Below are positions 9,307 to 17,032 of a DNA stretch of 30,275 nt, piece after piece. The first letter of the stretch is position 1. Each line of letters opens with the position of its first letter. The notes below the pieces were generated by a model that was not told the origin of the DNA, searched no databases, and worked only from the letters and a program-made list of their open reading frames with translations. The position numbers were made by a program, and so were the translations under genes. Source of the stretch: Desulfobulbus sp. (GTDB lineage: Bacteria; Desulfobacterota; Desulfobulbia; Desulfobulbales; Desulfobulbaceae); assembly GCA_028684915.1 (NCBI GenBank), contig JAQUEZ010000067.1, positions 1 through 30,275 on the forward strand, written 5' to 3'.

Positions 9307-12300
9307 CCCTCCAGGGAGGCGATAAATTGGCCTGCATCCTCAAGCAGTGCGCTCACTAGCCCTGCAGGCGCGACCCCACCCTGGACAAAGCCAAGGGCCC
9401 GCATCAATAATCCCACCTGCTCCTGGTTCAAAATCCCCTGCGGCAGGGCCTCGGCATAGGCCCAGACACCTACTTCGGCACGATTGAGCGGAACGTTCAA
9501 CCCGGCCTTGTCTGCCGCAGCGCTGAGCAGGGCTGCAAAAACCATCTCCAGAGAGCTCTCAAACATTTCCTGCCCGAAGAGCAGCTGTGCGGCAGCGATT
9601 TTTTCCATTGCCTGACGGTGGAGCCTCGACTCACCGGGTCCTTCATCTGCAGCTGCCGCGTCAAAATAACTGTGCGCCTCAGCCAATGGCGATCCACCCC
9701 CGAGCCGCTGCAACCCCTTCAACGCCAGCCGATCGATAAGCGCCACCGGCACTTCAGCCGAAAGCTGTTCGGCCAGCCGGTCGGCCTCGGCATCAACCCG
9801 GTCAAGCACCGTCACCAGTCCGCCGCCCGATCCGAAGATGCGCTCGATACGCGGACCAAAGGCCTGCTGCAGTGCCTCGATGCAGCGACTGATTGCCTGC
9901 GCCGCCCGATCCTCTCCTGCTGGAGGTGAAGTTTGGCTGGCAGGGGACGCTGCTTCCGTTGGCGGCGCGTCTTCCGTTACCTCTTCTGCCTCGGCCGATG
10001 GAACCGGCTCCTTAACCGGACCAGCCAGATCTTCAACCAGGGTTTCAAGCAGCTTTTTCGAGATACCGATCACATCCTCACTGGCATCTTCACCGACCAC
10101 GTTGTCGAAAAGATTCTGCTTGTTGCGAACCAGAGCAAAAACCTGTTCCTCATAAGAATCTGCAGCCACCATGGTGATAATCTGCACTGTTCGGGTTTGG
10201 CCGAGGCGGTGAATACGGGCATTGCGCTGCTCAAGTACAGCCGGATTCCAGGGTACATCAAGGTTGACCAGCACCGCCCCGCTCTGCAGATTGAGCCCTA
10301 CTCCACCGGCATCGGTGGAGAGGAACACCTGGATCGAATCATCCTCCCGGAATCGGTCCATCAATTCACCGCGTTTTGCCGTCGGAACCTCGCCGTGCAG
10401 CCGTACACAGCCCAAGCCCATCCGTTTAAGCCGCATCTCCACCAGTTGGGTCATCCGTTCCCACTGAGAAAAAACCACCGCCTTCAACCCCGATTGGAGG
10501 CAGACCTCGGTAAGGATGTCGGCCAGTTCATCGATTTTGGGCGAGCCCTGGGTCTCCTTGTCGACCAGCCCGGCGGCATTGCACGCCATCCGCGCCTGTT
10601 GCAGGGCAGCGAGCAGGCGGTTTTTCTCACTGGGCGTCAGCGGCCGGTGACGGGCAATCTGCGCCAGACGACCGGCAGCGCTCATGGCGGTATCATGCAG
10701 TTCACACTGCGCAGGTGTCATGGCTACATCGAGCCGCTGGACAATCTTATCGGGCAGTTGATCCCGCACCAACCGACGGTCGCGGCGCAGCATCACCGGC
10801 GCCAGCCGTTTGCGCAACACGGACAAGTTGCGATACCCCAGGACCTTGCCCCGGTTGTCGGTGACATGGAAGTCGACCAGATAACGCCACAGTGGCCCCA
10901 GCACCTTGGGATCCACCACCTGCATCAAGCTGTAGAGATCCTCGAGCCTATTTTCCAAGGGCGTTCCCGAAAGGACAAAGGCATAGCGGCTGGGGACACG
11001 CTTGACCGCCGAGGCAATTTTGGTGCGCCAGTTCTTGATCCGCTGAGCCTCATCCATGATGACCAGATCCGGACGAAGCAACTCGTTGATCACAGAGAGA
11101 TCGCGCAGAATCAACTCGTAGTTGATGATAAAAAAGGTAGCCTCACGCCGGTACTGGACGCCGCGCTCCGGAGCAGGCCCCTGAATAATCTGCGTTTCCC
11201 GCCCGGTAAATCGCTCAATCTCTCGTGCCCACTGATGTTTAAGCGAAGCCGGACAGATGATCAGGACCCTGCGTACCCCCTCATTGGCACAGAGCCATTC
11301 TGCACCGGCGATTGCCTGCAGGGTTTTACCCAGGCCCATGTCGTCAGCCAGCAACGCCCTGCCGGTTCCGGCTAAAAAGGCAACGCCTTCAATCTGATAG
11401 GGATAGAGTCTCGCCTTGACTCCCGGCAAACGACCGTTACTCCCCAGAATCTGCCCACGAATTCTTTCTGCCCGCAGACGATGGGCCGCCTTGGTCGCCA
11501 GGTGGCGGGCAAAATCCAGGGCATCGTCGCCGATGTGCAGGTCGCTCCGGCTTTCAACCAGCTCAACCATTCGAAAAAAATCATCCGGCAAACGGCCGAT
11601 AAAATGGCCGCGAGCATCAAAATAGCCGACGAGGAGCCTAGCCAAATCCGGTTGCAGGGAAGAACATCGATACAGGCGAAGTTGTGGAGCATCGTCCACA
11701 TCCCAAGCGAGATAGACATAGGAGACCGGGGCCTGCAGCTCGCTTATTTTTCCGTAATCCTTACGCTTGCCTATTTTGTGCAGCACCGCCTCGACATGCT
11801 TGCAGGTCCCCAACTGATTGATCTGAAAATCCGGGCAGTTGCAGATGTTGGTCCGTTGTTTGAGGCTGCGGATAGTCACTCGATAGCGTTGCGGGAAGTG
11901 GGTCTCGGAGCCAATGGTTTCCGCCTGCCACACGCCGAACCAGGGTTTGCCGCTCACATGCTCGACCGCCACCTCGCTCCGGCCACGCTTGATCCGATCG
12001 CGAATGGCGGTATCGGCGGCGGAAAACAACTGCCCCGTCGCCTCTTTCTGTTCGGCATAGGCATAGAAGGCCGCCACCATGTGACGGCAAACTTCCTCTC
12101 CGTCACGACAGTCGCATGCCAACTGCAACCCCTTTTCCGTCGCGACAACTTCAACCGAGCAGGGGAGCTCCAACTCCTCATCCTCAACCTGCGCCCACAG
12201 ACGATCCTGATCCTGATCAACCGCAATAACCCTGTGCTCCTTAAAAAAATGCAATCCCTCACCGACCACGGCAACGGCAGCCACGGCTTCCAGTCCTTCA

Positions 12301-12350
12301 CGGTCAAAGAAAAACGGGTCGTTATGCTGGGGGGCAACTGAGCACTGCAT
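9303..12350 (-). CDS. SNF2-family ATPase/helicase with two SWIM zinc motifs
   Basis: The 1015-residue protein starts at an ATG with AAGGAG 7 nt upstream (12358-12363 on the complement). Two SWIM-type CxC(x)nCxH motifs are seen: C79/C81/C88/H90 and C170/C172/C183/H185. The SNF2 core follows: DDMGLGKT at 336-343, DEAQ 433-436, SGTPLENRLEDL near 461-472, then the C-terminal lobe with STDAGGVGLNLQ and NPAVLEQRNARIHRLGQ near 690-740. All helicase motifs look intact. After about residue 785 comes a Pro/Glu/Ala-rich linker and a helical tail of unknown role. SWIM-SNF2 proteins of bacteria are ATP-driven DNA translocases with poorly known partners. The gene is first in a two-gene operon with the RecQ-UvrD protein, suggesting they act on the same DNA substrate. 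No phage or restriction genes flank the pair. Confidence 0.92.
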   Translation of the reverse strand: MQCSVAPQHNDPFFFDREGLEAVAAVAVVGEGLHFFKEHRVIAVDQDQDRLWAQVEDEELELPCSVEVVATEKGLQLACDCRDGEEVCRHMVAAFYAYAEQKEATGQLFSAADTAIRDRIKRGRSEVAVEHVSGKPWFGVWQAETIGSETHFPQRYRVTIRSLKQRTNICNCPDFQINQLGTCKHVEAVLHKIGKRKDYGKISELQAPVSYVYLAWDVDDAPQLRLYRCSSLQPDLARLLVGYFDARGHFIGRLPDDFFRMVELVESRSDLHIGDDALDFARHLATKAAHRLRAERIRGQILGSNGRLPGVKARLYPYQIEGVAFLAGTGRALLADDMGLGKTLQAIAGAEWLCANEGVRRVLIICPASLKHQWAREIERFTGRETQIIQGPAPERGVQYRREATFFIINYELILRDLSVINELLRPDLVIMDEAQRIKNWRTKIASAVKRVPSRYAFVLSGTPLENRLEDLYSLMQVVDPKVLGPLWRYLVDFHVTDNRGKVLGYRNLSVLRKRLAPVMLRRDRRLVRDQLPDKIVQRLDVAMTPAQCELHDTAMSAAGRLAQIARHRPLTPSEKNRLLAALQQARMACNAAGLVDKETQGSPKIDELADILTEVCLQSGLKAVVFSQWERMTQLVEMRLKRMGLGCVRLHGEVPTAKRGELMDRFREDDSIQVFLSTDAGGVGLNLQSGAVLVNLDVPWNPAVLEQRNARIHRLGQTRTVQIITMVAADSYEEQVFALVRNKQNLFDNVVGEDASEDVIGISKKLLETLVEDLAGPVKEPVPSAEAEEVTEDAPPTEAASPASQTSPPAGEDRAAQAISRCIEALQQAFGPRIERIFGSGGGLVTVLDRVDAEADRLAEQLSAEVPVALIDRLALKGLQRLGGGSPLAEAHSYFDAAAADEGPGESRLHRQAMEKIAAAQLLFGQEMFESSLEMVFAALLSAAADKAGLNVPLNRAEVGVWAYAEALPQGILNQEQVGLLMRALGFVQGGVAPAGLVSALLEDAGQFIASLEG

Positions 12351-12931
12351 CGGATCACTCCTTAGATCGGCCGTTCTCGTAAAAGGTCACGAAAACGACG
12401 TTTCGCGCCTCGTAACACGCGGTGTTGACGATGAACGTATTTTGATTATTGCTATGTGATGGACTCGTAAAAAGTCCATCACGCTCTAAGAGATGGCTCA
12501 GGAACAACACAGAGAGACAAGGAGGAGTGTTTTTTTCGGAGCCATCATATTTACGAATCCATCACATTGCAGAGTGTTATGCCACAGTGCAACATCCAGA
12601 TCTTGCCAAAAGAAGACGAATCGGTCGACAGAATTCTCCATTCCAGGTTCAATCGTTGCTCTCAAAGGACATCTTGCGACTAGACGCCGATCATGAACGA
12701 ACACCTTCTGGTGATTACTCCCAATGCCATCAGAAAAGGTCGCCCAGGAAACCGCCCTCTCCTCGTTCTTTTCAAGCTTTTCCTGGTAGGGCGAGGTACA
12801 GGTGAAGCTTTCACTATTTGCGCCTGATATTCATCCTACGCTGACATGCGTGAGAGACGGCCTCTACGTCGGGATCCGGCCACACAGCCTTATTCTGCGG
12901 ACGGCAATCGACATTACCCCACGTACTCCCT
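12351..12931. other. Intergenic region between helicase operon and tatD
   Basis: Apart from the helicase gene's ribosome site (12358-12363, minus strand) and the palindromic repeat at 12456-12565, no gene is supported. Several short frames on both strands lack ribosome sites and recognisable content. No strong ribosome site precedes tatD. Confidence 0.5.
12456..12565. repeat. MITE-like palindromic repeat element, copy 1
   Basis: The left end is itself a perfect hairpin: GTGATGGACT, 7-nt CGTAAAA loop, AGTCCATCAC (12456-12482). About 80 bp further, TTTACGAATCCATCAC (12550-12565) is the inverted partner of the outermost GTGATGGA(C/T)TCGTAAA. The element is 110 bp, noncoding, and bounded by this terminal repeat. 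Its left 42 nt recur at 14300-14341 with 39 identical positions, and the same TCGTAAAAAGTC core recurs at 26006-26137. Confidence 0.7.
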
Positions 12932-13747
12932 ATGCATCTTTTCGACACCCACTGTCATCTTGATGTTTCTCCGCTTTATGGCCAACTCGGTCAGGTTCTT
13001 CAACAGGCCCGCGCAGTCGGCGTGCAGGACTTCGTCATCCCCGGGGTGGATCGTGAGGGCTGGGCGCGGCTGATGTCTTTAAGCAACAGTGAATCGGGGA
13101 TTCATGCCGCACCAGGTTTACACCCGATGTATCTCCCCAATCACCATGCCGCACATCTTGACGAGTTAAAGCTGCTGGCACAAAGCGGCCGGATTGTGGC
13201 TATCGGCGAAATTGGCCTTGATTATTTTATAAAAGAGAGCAACTACCAGGCTCAACAGCAGCTGTTTGAAGCACAACTCGATATTGCCCGACAGGCCCAG
13301 CTACCGGTGCTGATCCATTCTCGAAAAGCCCATGATCAGGTTTTGGCGACCCTGCGCCGCAAACGCTTTCCCCACGGCGGCATTGTCCATGCCTTTTCCG
13401 GCAGTTATCAGCAAGCCGTCGAATATATCAAACGTGGCTTCGCCATCAGTGTCAGCGGGGTAATCACCTACGAACGCGCCAAAAAAGTCCGCAAAAATTG
13501 TATAGAGCTTCCCGGCGAATGGTTGGTATTAGAAACCGATGCCCCGGACATTCTCGTTGCCGGCCACCGAGATGAGCCCTACAACCTCCCGGAATACCTG
13601 AAGGAAACCCTGACGATTCTCGCCGAACTACGGAACGAAGCTCTGGAAACAACCTCTGCGTATACAACCCAAAACGCGCGCCGCATTTTGGGGTTGGCAA
13701 GACACCCCTTGGCAACATCTTCAGTCGGTGGTAACTGCCGCCAGTAG
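12932..13747 (+). CDS. tatD: TatD-family metal-dependent deoxyribonuclease, altered C-terminus
   Basis: The 271-residue protein has the complete TatD metal-site set: HCH-type H7 and H9 (DTHCHLD), E93 in GEIGLDYF, H129 in LIHSRKA, H153 in VHAFSG and D203 in LETDAPD. TatD enzymes are TIM-barrel hydrolases with 3'-5' exonuclease activity, linked to DNA repair and turnover. The family normally ends shortly after the NARRILGL motif, which is found here at about 248-255. The remaining 16 residues (from about 13697) read antisense through a methyltransferase remnant, so the native stop codon appears to have been replaced by a rearrangement. No clear ribosome site precedes the ATG; the start is chosen because FDTHCH must lie at the N-terminus. 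Confidence 0.9.
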   Translation: MHLFDTHCHLDVSPLYGQLGQVLQQARAVGVQDFVIPGVDREGWARLMSLSNSESGIHAAPGLHPMYLPNHHAAHLDELKLLAQSGRIVAIGEIGLDYFIKESNYQAQQQLFEAQLDIARQAQLPVLIHSRKAHDQVLATLRRKRFPHGGIVHAFSGSYQQAVEYIKRGFAISVSGVITYERAKKVRKNCIELPGEWLVLETDAPDILVAGHRDEPYNLPEYLKETLTILAELRNEALETTSAYTTQNARRILGLARHPLATSSVGGNCRQ

Positions 13748-13932
13748 GGTTCGCCGATGAGCATGAGTCCGGCCTGCAGGCTGCGGGAAAGAAGCTCGAG
13801 AGGTCCAGAGACTCCCCCACCGATCCAAGTGGCTCCGACACAAGCAGCCACATCGACCTTCTCAGCGGATACATAGCCCGCAGCGTCGTCATGGATGAAC
13901 TTGACTTGTTCAGCGACACCAAGTTCTTCGTG
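13698..13932 (-). pseudogene. Truncated class I SAM-dependent methyltransferase remnant
   Basis: A minus-strand frame gives a run typical of the middle of a class I methyltransferase: LGVAEQVKFIHDDAAGYV, then VDVAACVGATWIGGGV, LELLSRSL and GLMLIGEPYW. This covers the acidic strand-4 region to strand 5. The N-terminal glycine-rich SAM-binding loop is missing, because the frame runs instead into group II intron sequence. The C-terminal end is lost at the junction with tatD. Roughly 75-80 residues remain of an expected 200-250. No start codon or ribosome site is linked to it. Confidence 0.65.
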
Positions 13933-14339
13933 TAGAGTAGAGCGCTGATGAGAGCACCAAGAACCAACGATTATGTTTTGCCGCACGCGGCTATTCCATA
14001 TCAGAAGATTTCCTGGTGGCATCAGCGCCCCCTCGTCGAACCGGACGTGCGGGTTTCCCGCATCCGGCTCACCGATGATCTCTTGCCACAGGCATTCGCA
14101 AGGAGTTGAAGGCTCTCTCATGCAAGTAGACCAGCCCATTGGATCGCAGCGCCTGATACAGCGAGGACCGTCAAGGTGCCGGCAGCGCCGTTGACTCCTC
14201 GTCCTGACAAAGCGACGAAACCGTGTCTGCGGTGAGCACTTTCAGTGATGTTGAATGTTCGTGGAATGTCCATTGCAGAAAAAATCCTTACGAGAAAAAT
14301 GATGGACTCGTAAAAAGTCCATCACACTCTAAAAAATGG
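13748..14339. other. Gene-free rearranged region downstream of tatD
   Basis: This stretch has no intact gene. From left to right it holds the methyltransferase remnant, the group II intron fragment with domain V and the second palindromic repeat. The open frames crossing it on the minus strand are composites of these remnants. Confidence 0.6.
14000..14225 (-). mobile_element. Group II intron 3' fragment with domain V
   Basis: On the minus strand, 14070 to 14038 reads as a 33-nt domain V. GAGCCGGA pairs with UCCGGUUC, a two-base CG bulge sits on the 3' side, and an inner stem (UGCGG/CCGCA) closes a GAAA-containing loop. The AGC catalytic triad region in GAGCC is preserved. The flanking frame gives the phrase GEPDAGNPHVRFDEG, a familiar mistranslation of this RNA segment. 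No reverse transcriptase or domain I was found on either side, so the fragment cannot splice alone. The outer limits given are approximate; only domain V itself is firm. Confidence 0.7.
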
Positions 14340-14341
14340 CT
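14294..14341 (-). repeat. Palindromic repeat copy 2, also a possible terminator
   Basis: The 42 nt at 14300-14341 match the left arm of the element at 12457-12498 at 39 positions, including the perfect hairpin GATGGACT/AGTCCATC. Read on the minus strand, the hairpin is followed by ATTTTTC, so it could terminate the 14340-15260 gene, whose stop codon touches the repeat. The right arm of the element is absent. Confidence 0.6.
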
Positions 14342-15260
14342 ACAAACTTCCTTCCAGATAGCAATCATTTTCATAAGTAATACCTAGTTCACGAATCAAA
14401 TTGTCATAGCGGGCCACAAAGCCCCCGTGCTGGTCAATGGTCAGAGGATGGAATTCCGGCCTGATGACACGCACCCGTTTATATCCCGCCAATTTGGCAA
14501 CCTCACAAACCTTTTTGAGGAGATAGCCTCGAGGGTCGATTTTTAAACGCGCTCCTAGGCGGGCATAGTCCCGGCTTCGATTTTTCACCGCCTTGTTCAC
14601 TTGCTGGCCCTGTATGGTGATAATGGTGATCTCCATCTGGGAAGTATCAAGGAAAAAAGAGACCTTTGCGGCGTAGCCATTACCGCCCCCATTAGGGTTT
14701 GGTTCATCTTCCTTTGAAATAAAACAGCAAATCCCCAAATTATCCTCAGCAAACCCGTCCTCCATCATCATTTGCAAACCATTGCCAAGCAAGGTCCTGC
14801 AGCCATATTGGGCCATATAGCGGGCGCGAACATCCAGGGTCTCATGAATAATCCGACCATTATCTACACACTGTGCCACGCTTTCAGCAATGGTTGCCTT
14901 TTCTAAACCGTGCAATAAAAAATGGGGCTCCATGTAACTGGCTGGATCATTGACCGCTAAAGGCTTGGCAAAGCTTTGCACCGCCTGAGCCATAGCAGCA
15001 CAATAGGTCGTGAGGCGGGCCGGTTTCTGCAGCGAGTGATAGCTATGCTTAAGAAGAATCATGACAAGTTCAATATACTCTTCAAAACAGAGGCCTTGGA
15101 GGTCCAGCAAACACCCTTTTTCAACCTGAGGGGAGGTAGGCTGCACCCTTACGGTGACTGTATGAAGTGACGAATCGAAGAATTCTTGCTCAAAGCAGGC
15201 GGGGTTGTTGATATACTCTCTGATACGGGCTGCAAAAGCCTGCTGATTGATTTGAGCCAT
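14340..15260 (-). CDS. Uncharacterised protein, possibly distantly DUF535-like
   Basis: The 306-residue protein is not recognised with confidence. The ATG at 15260 is chosen because GGGGAG precedes it closely; a TTG four codons upstream would overlap that site. There is no signal peptide or membrane segment. The C-terminal half has an ordered pattern, MEITIITIQGQQ (about 230), then an R/K-rich helix, RLKIDPRGYLLKKVCEVAKLAG and a RVRVIRPEFHPL strand-loop. This faintly recalls DUF535 (VirK/YbjX) proteins, where a QG motif is followed by a P..LL helix and a small-residue helix. That comparison is only suggestive. The gene stands alone, with a palindromic repeat at its 3' end and a long upstream noncoding region. 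Confidence 0.7.
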   Translation of the reverse strand: MAQINQQAFAARIREYINNPACFEQEFFDSSLHTVTVRVQPTSPQVEKGCLLDLQGLCFEEYIELVMILLKHSYHSLQKPARLTTYCAAMAQAVQSFAKPLAVNDPASYMEPHFLLHGLEKATIAESVAQCVDNGRIIHETLDVRARYMAQYGCRTLLGNGLQMMMEDGFAEDNLGICCFISKEDEPNPNGGGNGYAAKVSFFLDTSQMEITIITIQGQQVNKAVKNRSRDYARLGARLKIDPRGYLLKKVCEVAKLAGYKRVRVIRPEFHPLTIDQHGGFVARYDNLIRELGITYENDCYLEGSL

Positions 15261-15589
15261 CGCTCTCCCCAAGGGGTATAGATAGACTTTACCCTGGAGA
15301 GGACAAAGGATGTTTTTTTGAGTGATAGAAGTAAAATACAGCCTACTCCCTCAAGCACTATCCCACACCTTTTTTCCCTCACAGGTAGCGATAGCGGTGA
15401 GTAATAACGATCCAAAATATTGAAAACCTGGCTGGTTTGAGTTTGATTATTTGCACTAGGCTAACTGGTTATTTTTTTGAAAAAATTACCCAGTGCCGTT
15501 TGTACTCTTCAAAAGAAGTGCGTTATAAATACACAGCCGGGAGCTGAAAGGTTTTTTTAACCATACACAGCATAGATACGCTCAATTAA

Positions 15590-15617
15590 TTGACAATATT
15601 GCATTAAACCATAACAC
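15590..15617 (+). promoter_or_regulatory. Putative sigma-70 promoter of a short RNA or leader
   Basis: A perfect TTGACA at 15590-15595 is followed after 16 nt by TAACAC at 15612-15617, a modest -10 match. The start would be near 15624, about 50 nt before the terminator hairpin. Confidence 0.45.
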
Positions 15618-15623
15618 GAGACT

Positions 15624-15711
15624 CCATTAAGGGTTGGCATGCTGAATGCAACTATATTGCATTCTCCCTCCTTTTCCGGCTTGCTTCCAATTGGAACAAG
15701 CCGGTTTTTTT
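15624..15711 (+). ncRNA. Candidate small RNA or attenuator leader
   Basis: Between the promoter and a strong terminator lies about 88 nt with no frame. Hairpin one is perfect: GAATGCAA (15644-15651), a 5-nt loop, TTGCATTC (15657-15664). A pyrimidine-rich single-stranded segment with CTCCCTCC follows, which is complementary to ribosome-site-like sequence. The terminator hairpin then ends the RNA. The layout of hairpin, C-rich linker and terminator is that of a trans-acting sRNA. An attenuator controlling the alarmone synthetase 86 nt downstream is equally possible. I match it to no known RNA family. Confidence 0.45.
15676..15711 (+). terminator. Strong rho-independent terminator ahead of alarmone synthetase gene
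   Basis: CCGGCTTG (15676-15683) pairs with CAAGCCGG (15697-15704). After a one-base bulge, an inner TTCC/GGAA stem closes an AATT loop. Seven T follow directly (15705-15711). Confidence 0.9.
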
Positions 15712-15796
15712 ATGTTAAATGGGAATATGCCACCAAAATTTCGAGGTACGACCTCGGGCCTTCCCCTACATCACACCAACTGACAAGGAACCAGCT

Positions 15797-16879
15797 ATGG
15801 TCTCTCTAGATTATGAACTGGAAAAAAACAATTTTCGAAAATTCTACGACAGTAACCTGAAGCATTTAACTGATGCTAAAAACACATATATTCAGGCCAT
15901 TAGCTCTTTAATCAAACGCTTTGACATCGGTGAGGTGACGAAAATAGAAGGTCGGGTTAAAGACAAAGAAGAGTGTATACGAAAATTTCATCGTAAATAC
16001 CAAAACATGCTTGAAGCCGATGAACACTCCTACGAAATCAAGGATTTCATTTCTGACCTGATCGGCATCCGAATCGTTTGTCTGTATGAAGATCAAATCA
16101 TTCTGGTGGCCGAAATATTGCAAAAACATTTCAAAATACTTGAACTCACCGACAAGATATCATCGGTAGAGAGCACTGAGAGTTCTTTTGGCTACAAGGG
16201 CCTCCACATGGACCTTGCCCTCAAAGATGAGATGGCCGCTCTGCCAAAGTACTTGCCCTATGCCGATCTTCCCTTCGAAGTGCAGATCAGATCCCTGATC
16301 CAGGATGCCTGGAGTGTACTGGACCACAAAATCAAATACAAAAAGTCGATCCCCATTGACCTTAAACGCAGAATCAATATTCTCTCTGCTCTCTTTGAGT
16401 TGGCCGACCGGGAATTCAGGGAAATCCGTAATGCCACCATGGAATTGATCCAGCAGGAAACTGATGCCCCGATCGATGAAGGTTTCGACATCGTCCTTGA
16501 AAAAGCGGCCAAAGAAAAGGCTTCAAGCTCTGCAAAAATTGTTAACGCCTTTAATTTTATAGGTATTGCCGGCCATTTTTTCAAAGATTTTGAATTCGAT
16601 AACTACAAAGTAGATGACTTCGTCCACGACATCCTGGAATTGGACAGTGATTTTCACAAGTCGGATCTCCATAGTTGCTTGAACGAAAACCTGAAAATTG
16701 TCAAAATCTACCGCGATCAATTTATGACCGAGAACCCTGATAAATCCTTCAGTCCATTCACGTCGATCCGGCACTGTCTCTATCTCTATGATCGAGAAGT
16801 ATTTGCAAAAATCTTATTTAAAGGGGCCCGAGGAAGATTTTCCGAATGGCTGAAAAAATATCAGGAAACTACCGTTTGA
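15797..16879 (+). CDS. RelA/SpoT-domain (p)ppGpp synthetase-like protein
   Basis: The 360-residue protein starts at ATG 15797, preceded by AAGGAA at 15785-15790; an upstream in-frame ATG at 15719 lies right next to the terminator and is rejected. The synthetase core is well preserved: RVKDKEECIRKF from R53 (ATP-binding basic residues), DLIGIRIV with metal-ligand D87, GYKGLHMD (132-139), and EVQIRSLIQDAWSVLDHKIKYK (161-182) containing the catalytic glutamate E161. There is no HD hydrolase domain before it and no TGS or ACT domain after it, so this is a small-alarmone-synthetase type enzyme. It is longer than typical members (about 210-260 residues) by a helical C-terminal part (about 230-360) of unknown role. 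Expected activity is transfer of pyrophosphate from ATP to GDP or GTP. It stands alone behind the leader cassette. Confidence 0.85.
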   Translation: MVSLDYELEKNNFRKFYDSNLKHLTDAKNTYIQAISSLIKRFDIGEVTKIEGRVKDKEECIRKFHRKYQNMLEADEHSYEIKDFISDLIGIRIVCLYEDQIILVAEILQKHFKILELTDKISSVESTESSFGYKGLHMDLALKDEMAALPKYLPYADLPFEVQIRSLIQDAWSVLDHKIKYKKSIPIDLKRRINILSALFELADREFREIRNATMELIQQETDAPIDEGFDIVLEKAAKEKASSSAKIVNAFNFIGIAGHFFKDFEFDNYKVDDFVHDILELDSDFHKSDLHSCLNENLKIVKIYRDQFMTENPDKSFSPFTSIRHCLYLYDREVFAKILFKGARGRFSEWLKKYQETTV

Positions 16880-17032
16880 CCTAATGCAGCTGGTAGGCCA
16901 AGGCTGTTGAAGTGGCGCGCCTGCACTATTCTGCCACGATTTCACTGACCTTGCGCCTCGGAACCAGAGAGAGCTCGCCCCGCATGAGCCCCAAAAAGTG
17001 CACCCCACCATCTTATCCATAAAGGAGTCATC

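Larger units (their letters stand above)
15261..15796. other. Intergenic region with promoter, hairpins and terminator
   Basis: No gene is supported here. The right half holds the promoter/RNA/terminator cassette described separately (15590-15711). The left half is AT-rich and may contain the promoter of the divergent 14340-15260 gene, but no convincing match was picked. Confidence 0.5.

Noticed and set aside
9933..11375. 480-codon plus-strand frame opposite the SNF2 gene
   Set aside because: Antisense shadow; no domain pattern and the SNF2 motifs are all on the minus strand.
12693..12931. Short plus-strand frames before tatD (for example one starting MNEHLLVITPNA)
   Set aside because: No ribosome site, short length and no recognisable content; possibly old gene debris.
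13579..14139. 186-codon minus-strand open frame taken as one gene
   Set aside because: It is a chance join of group II intron sequence, methyltransferase remnant and antisense tatD.
15719..15796. Upstream start for the alarmone synthetase
   Set aside because: It directly follows the terminator T run, lacks a ribosome site and adds residues outside the family core.
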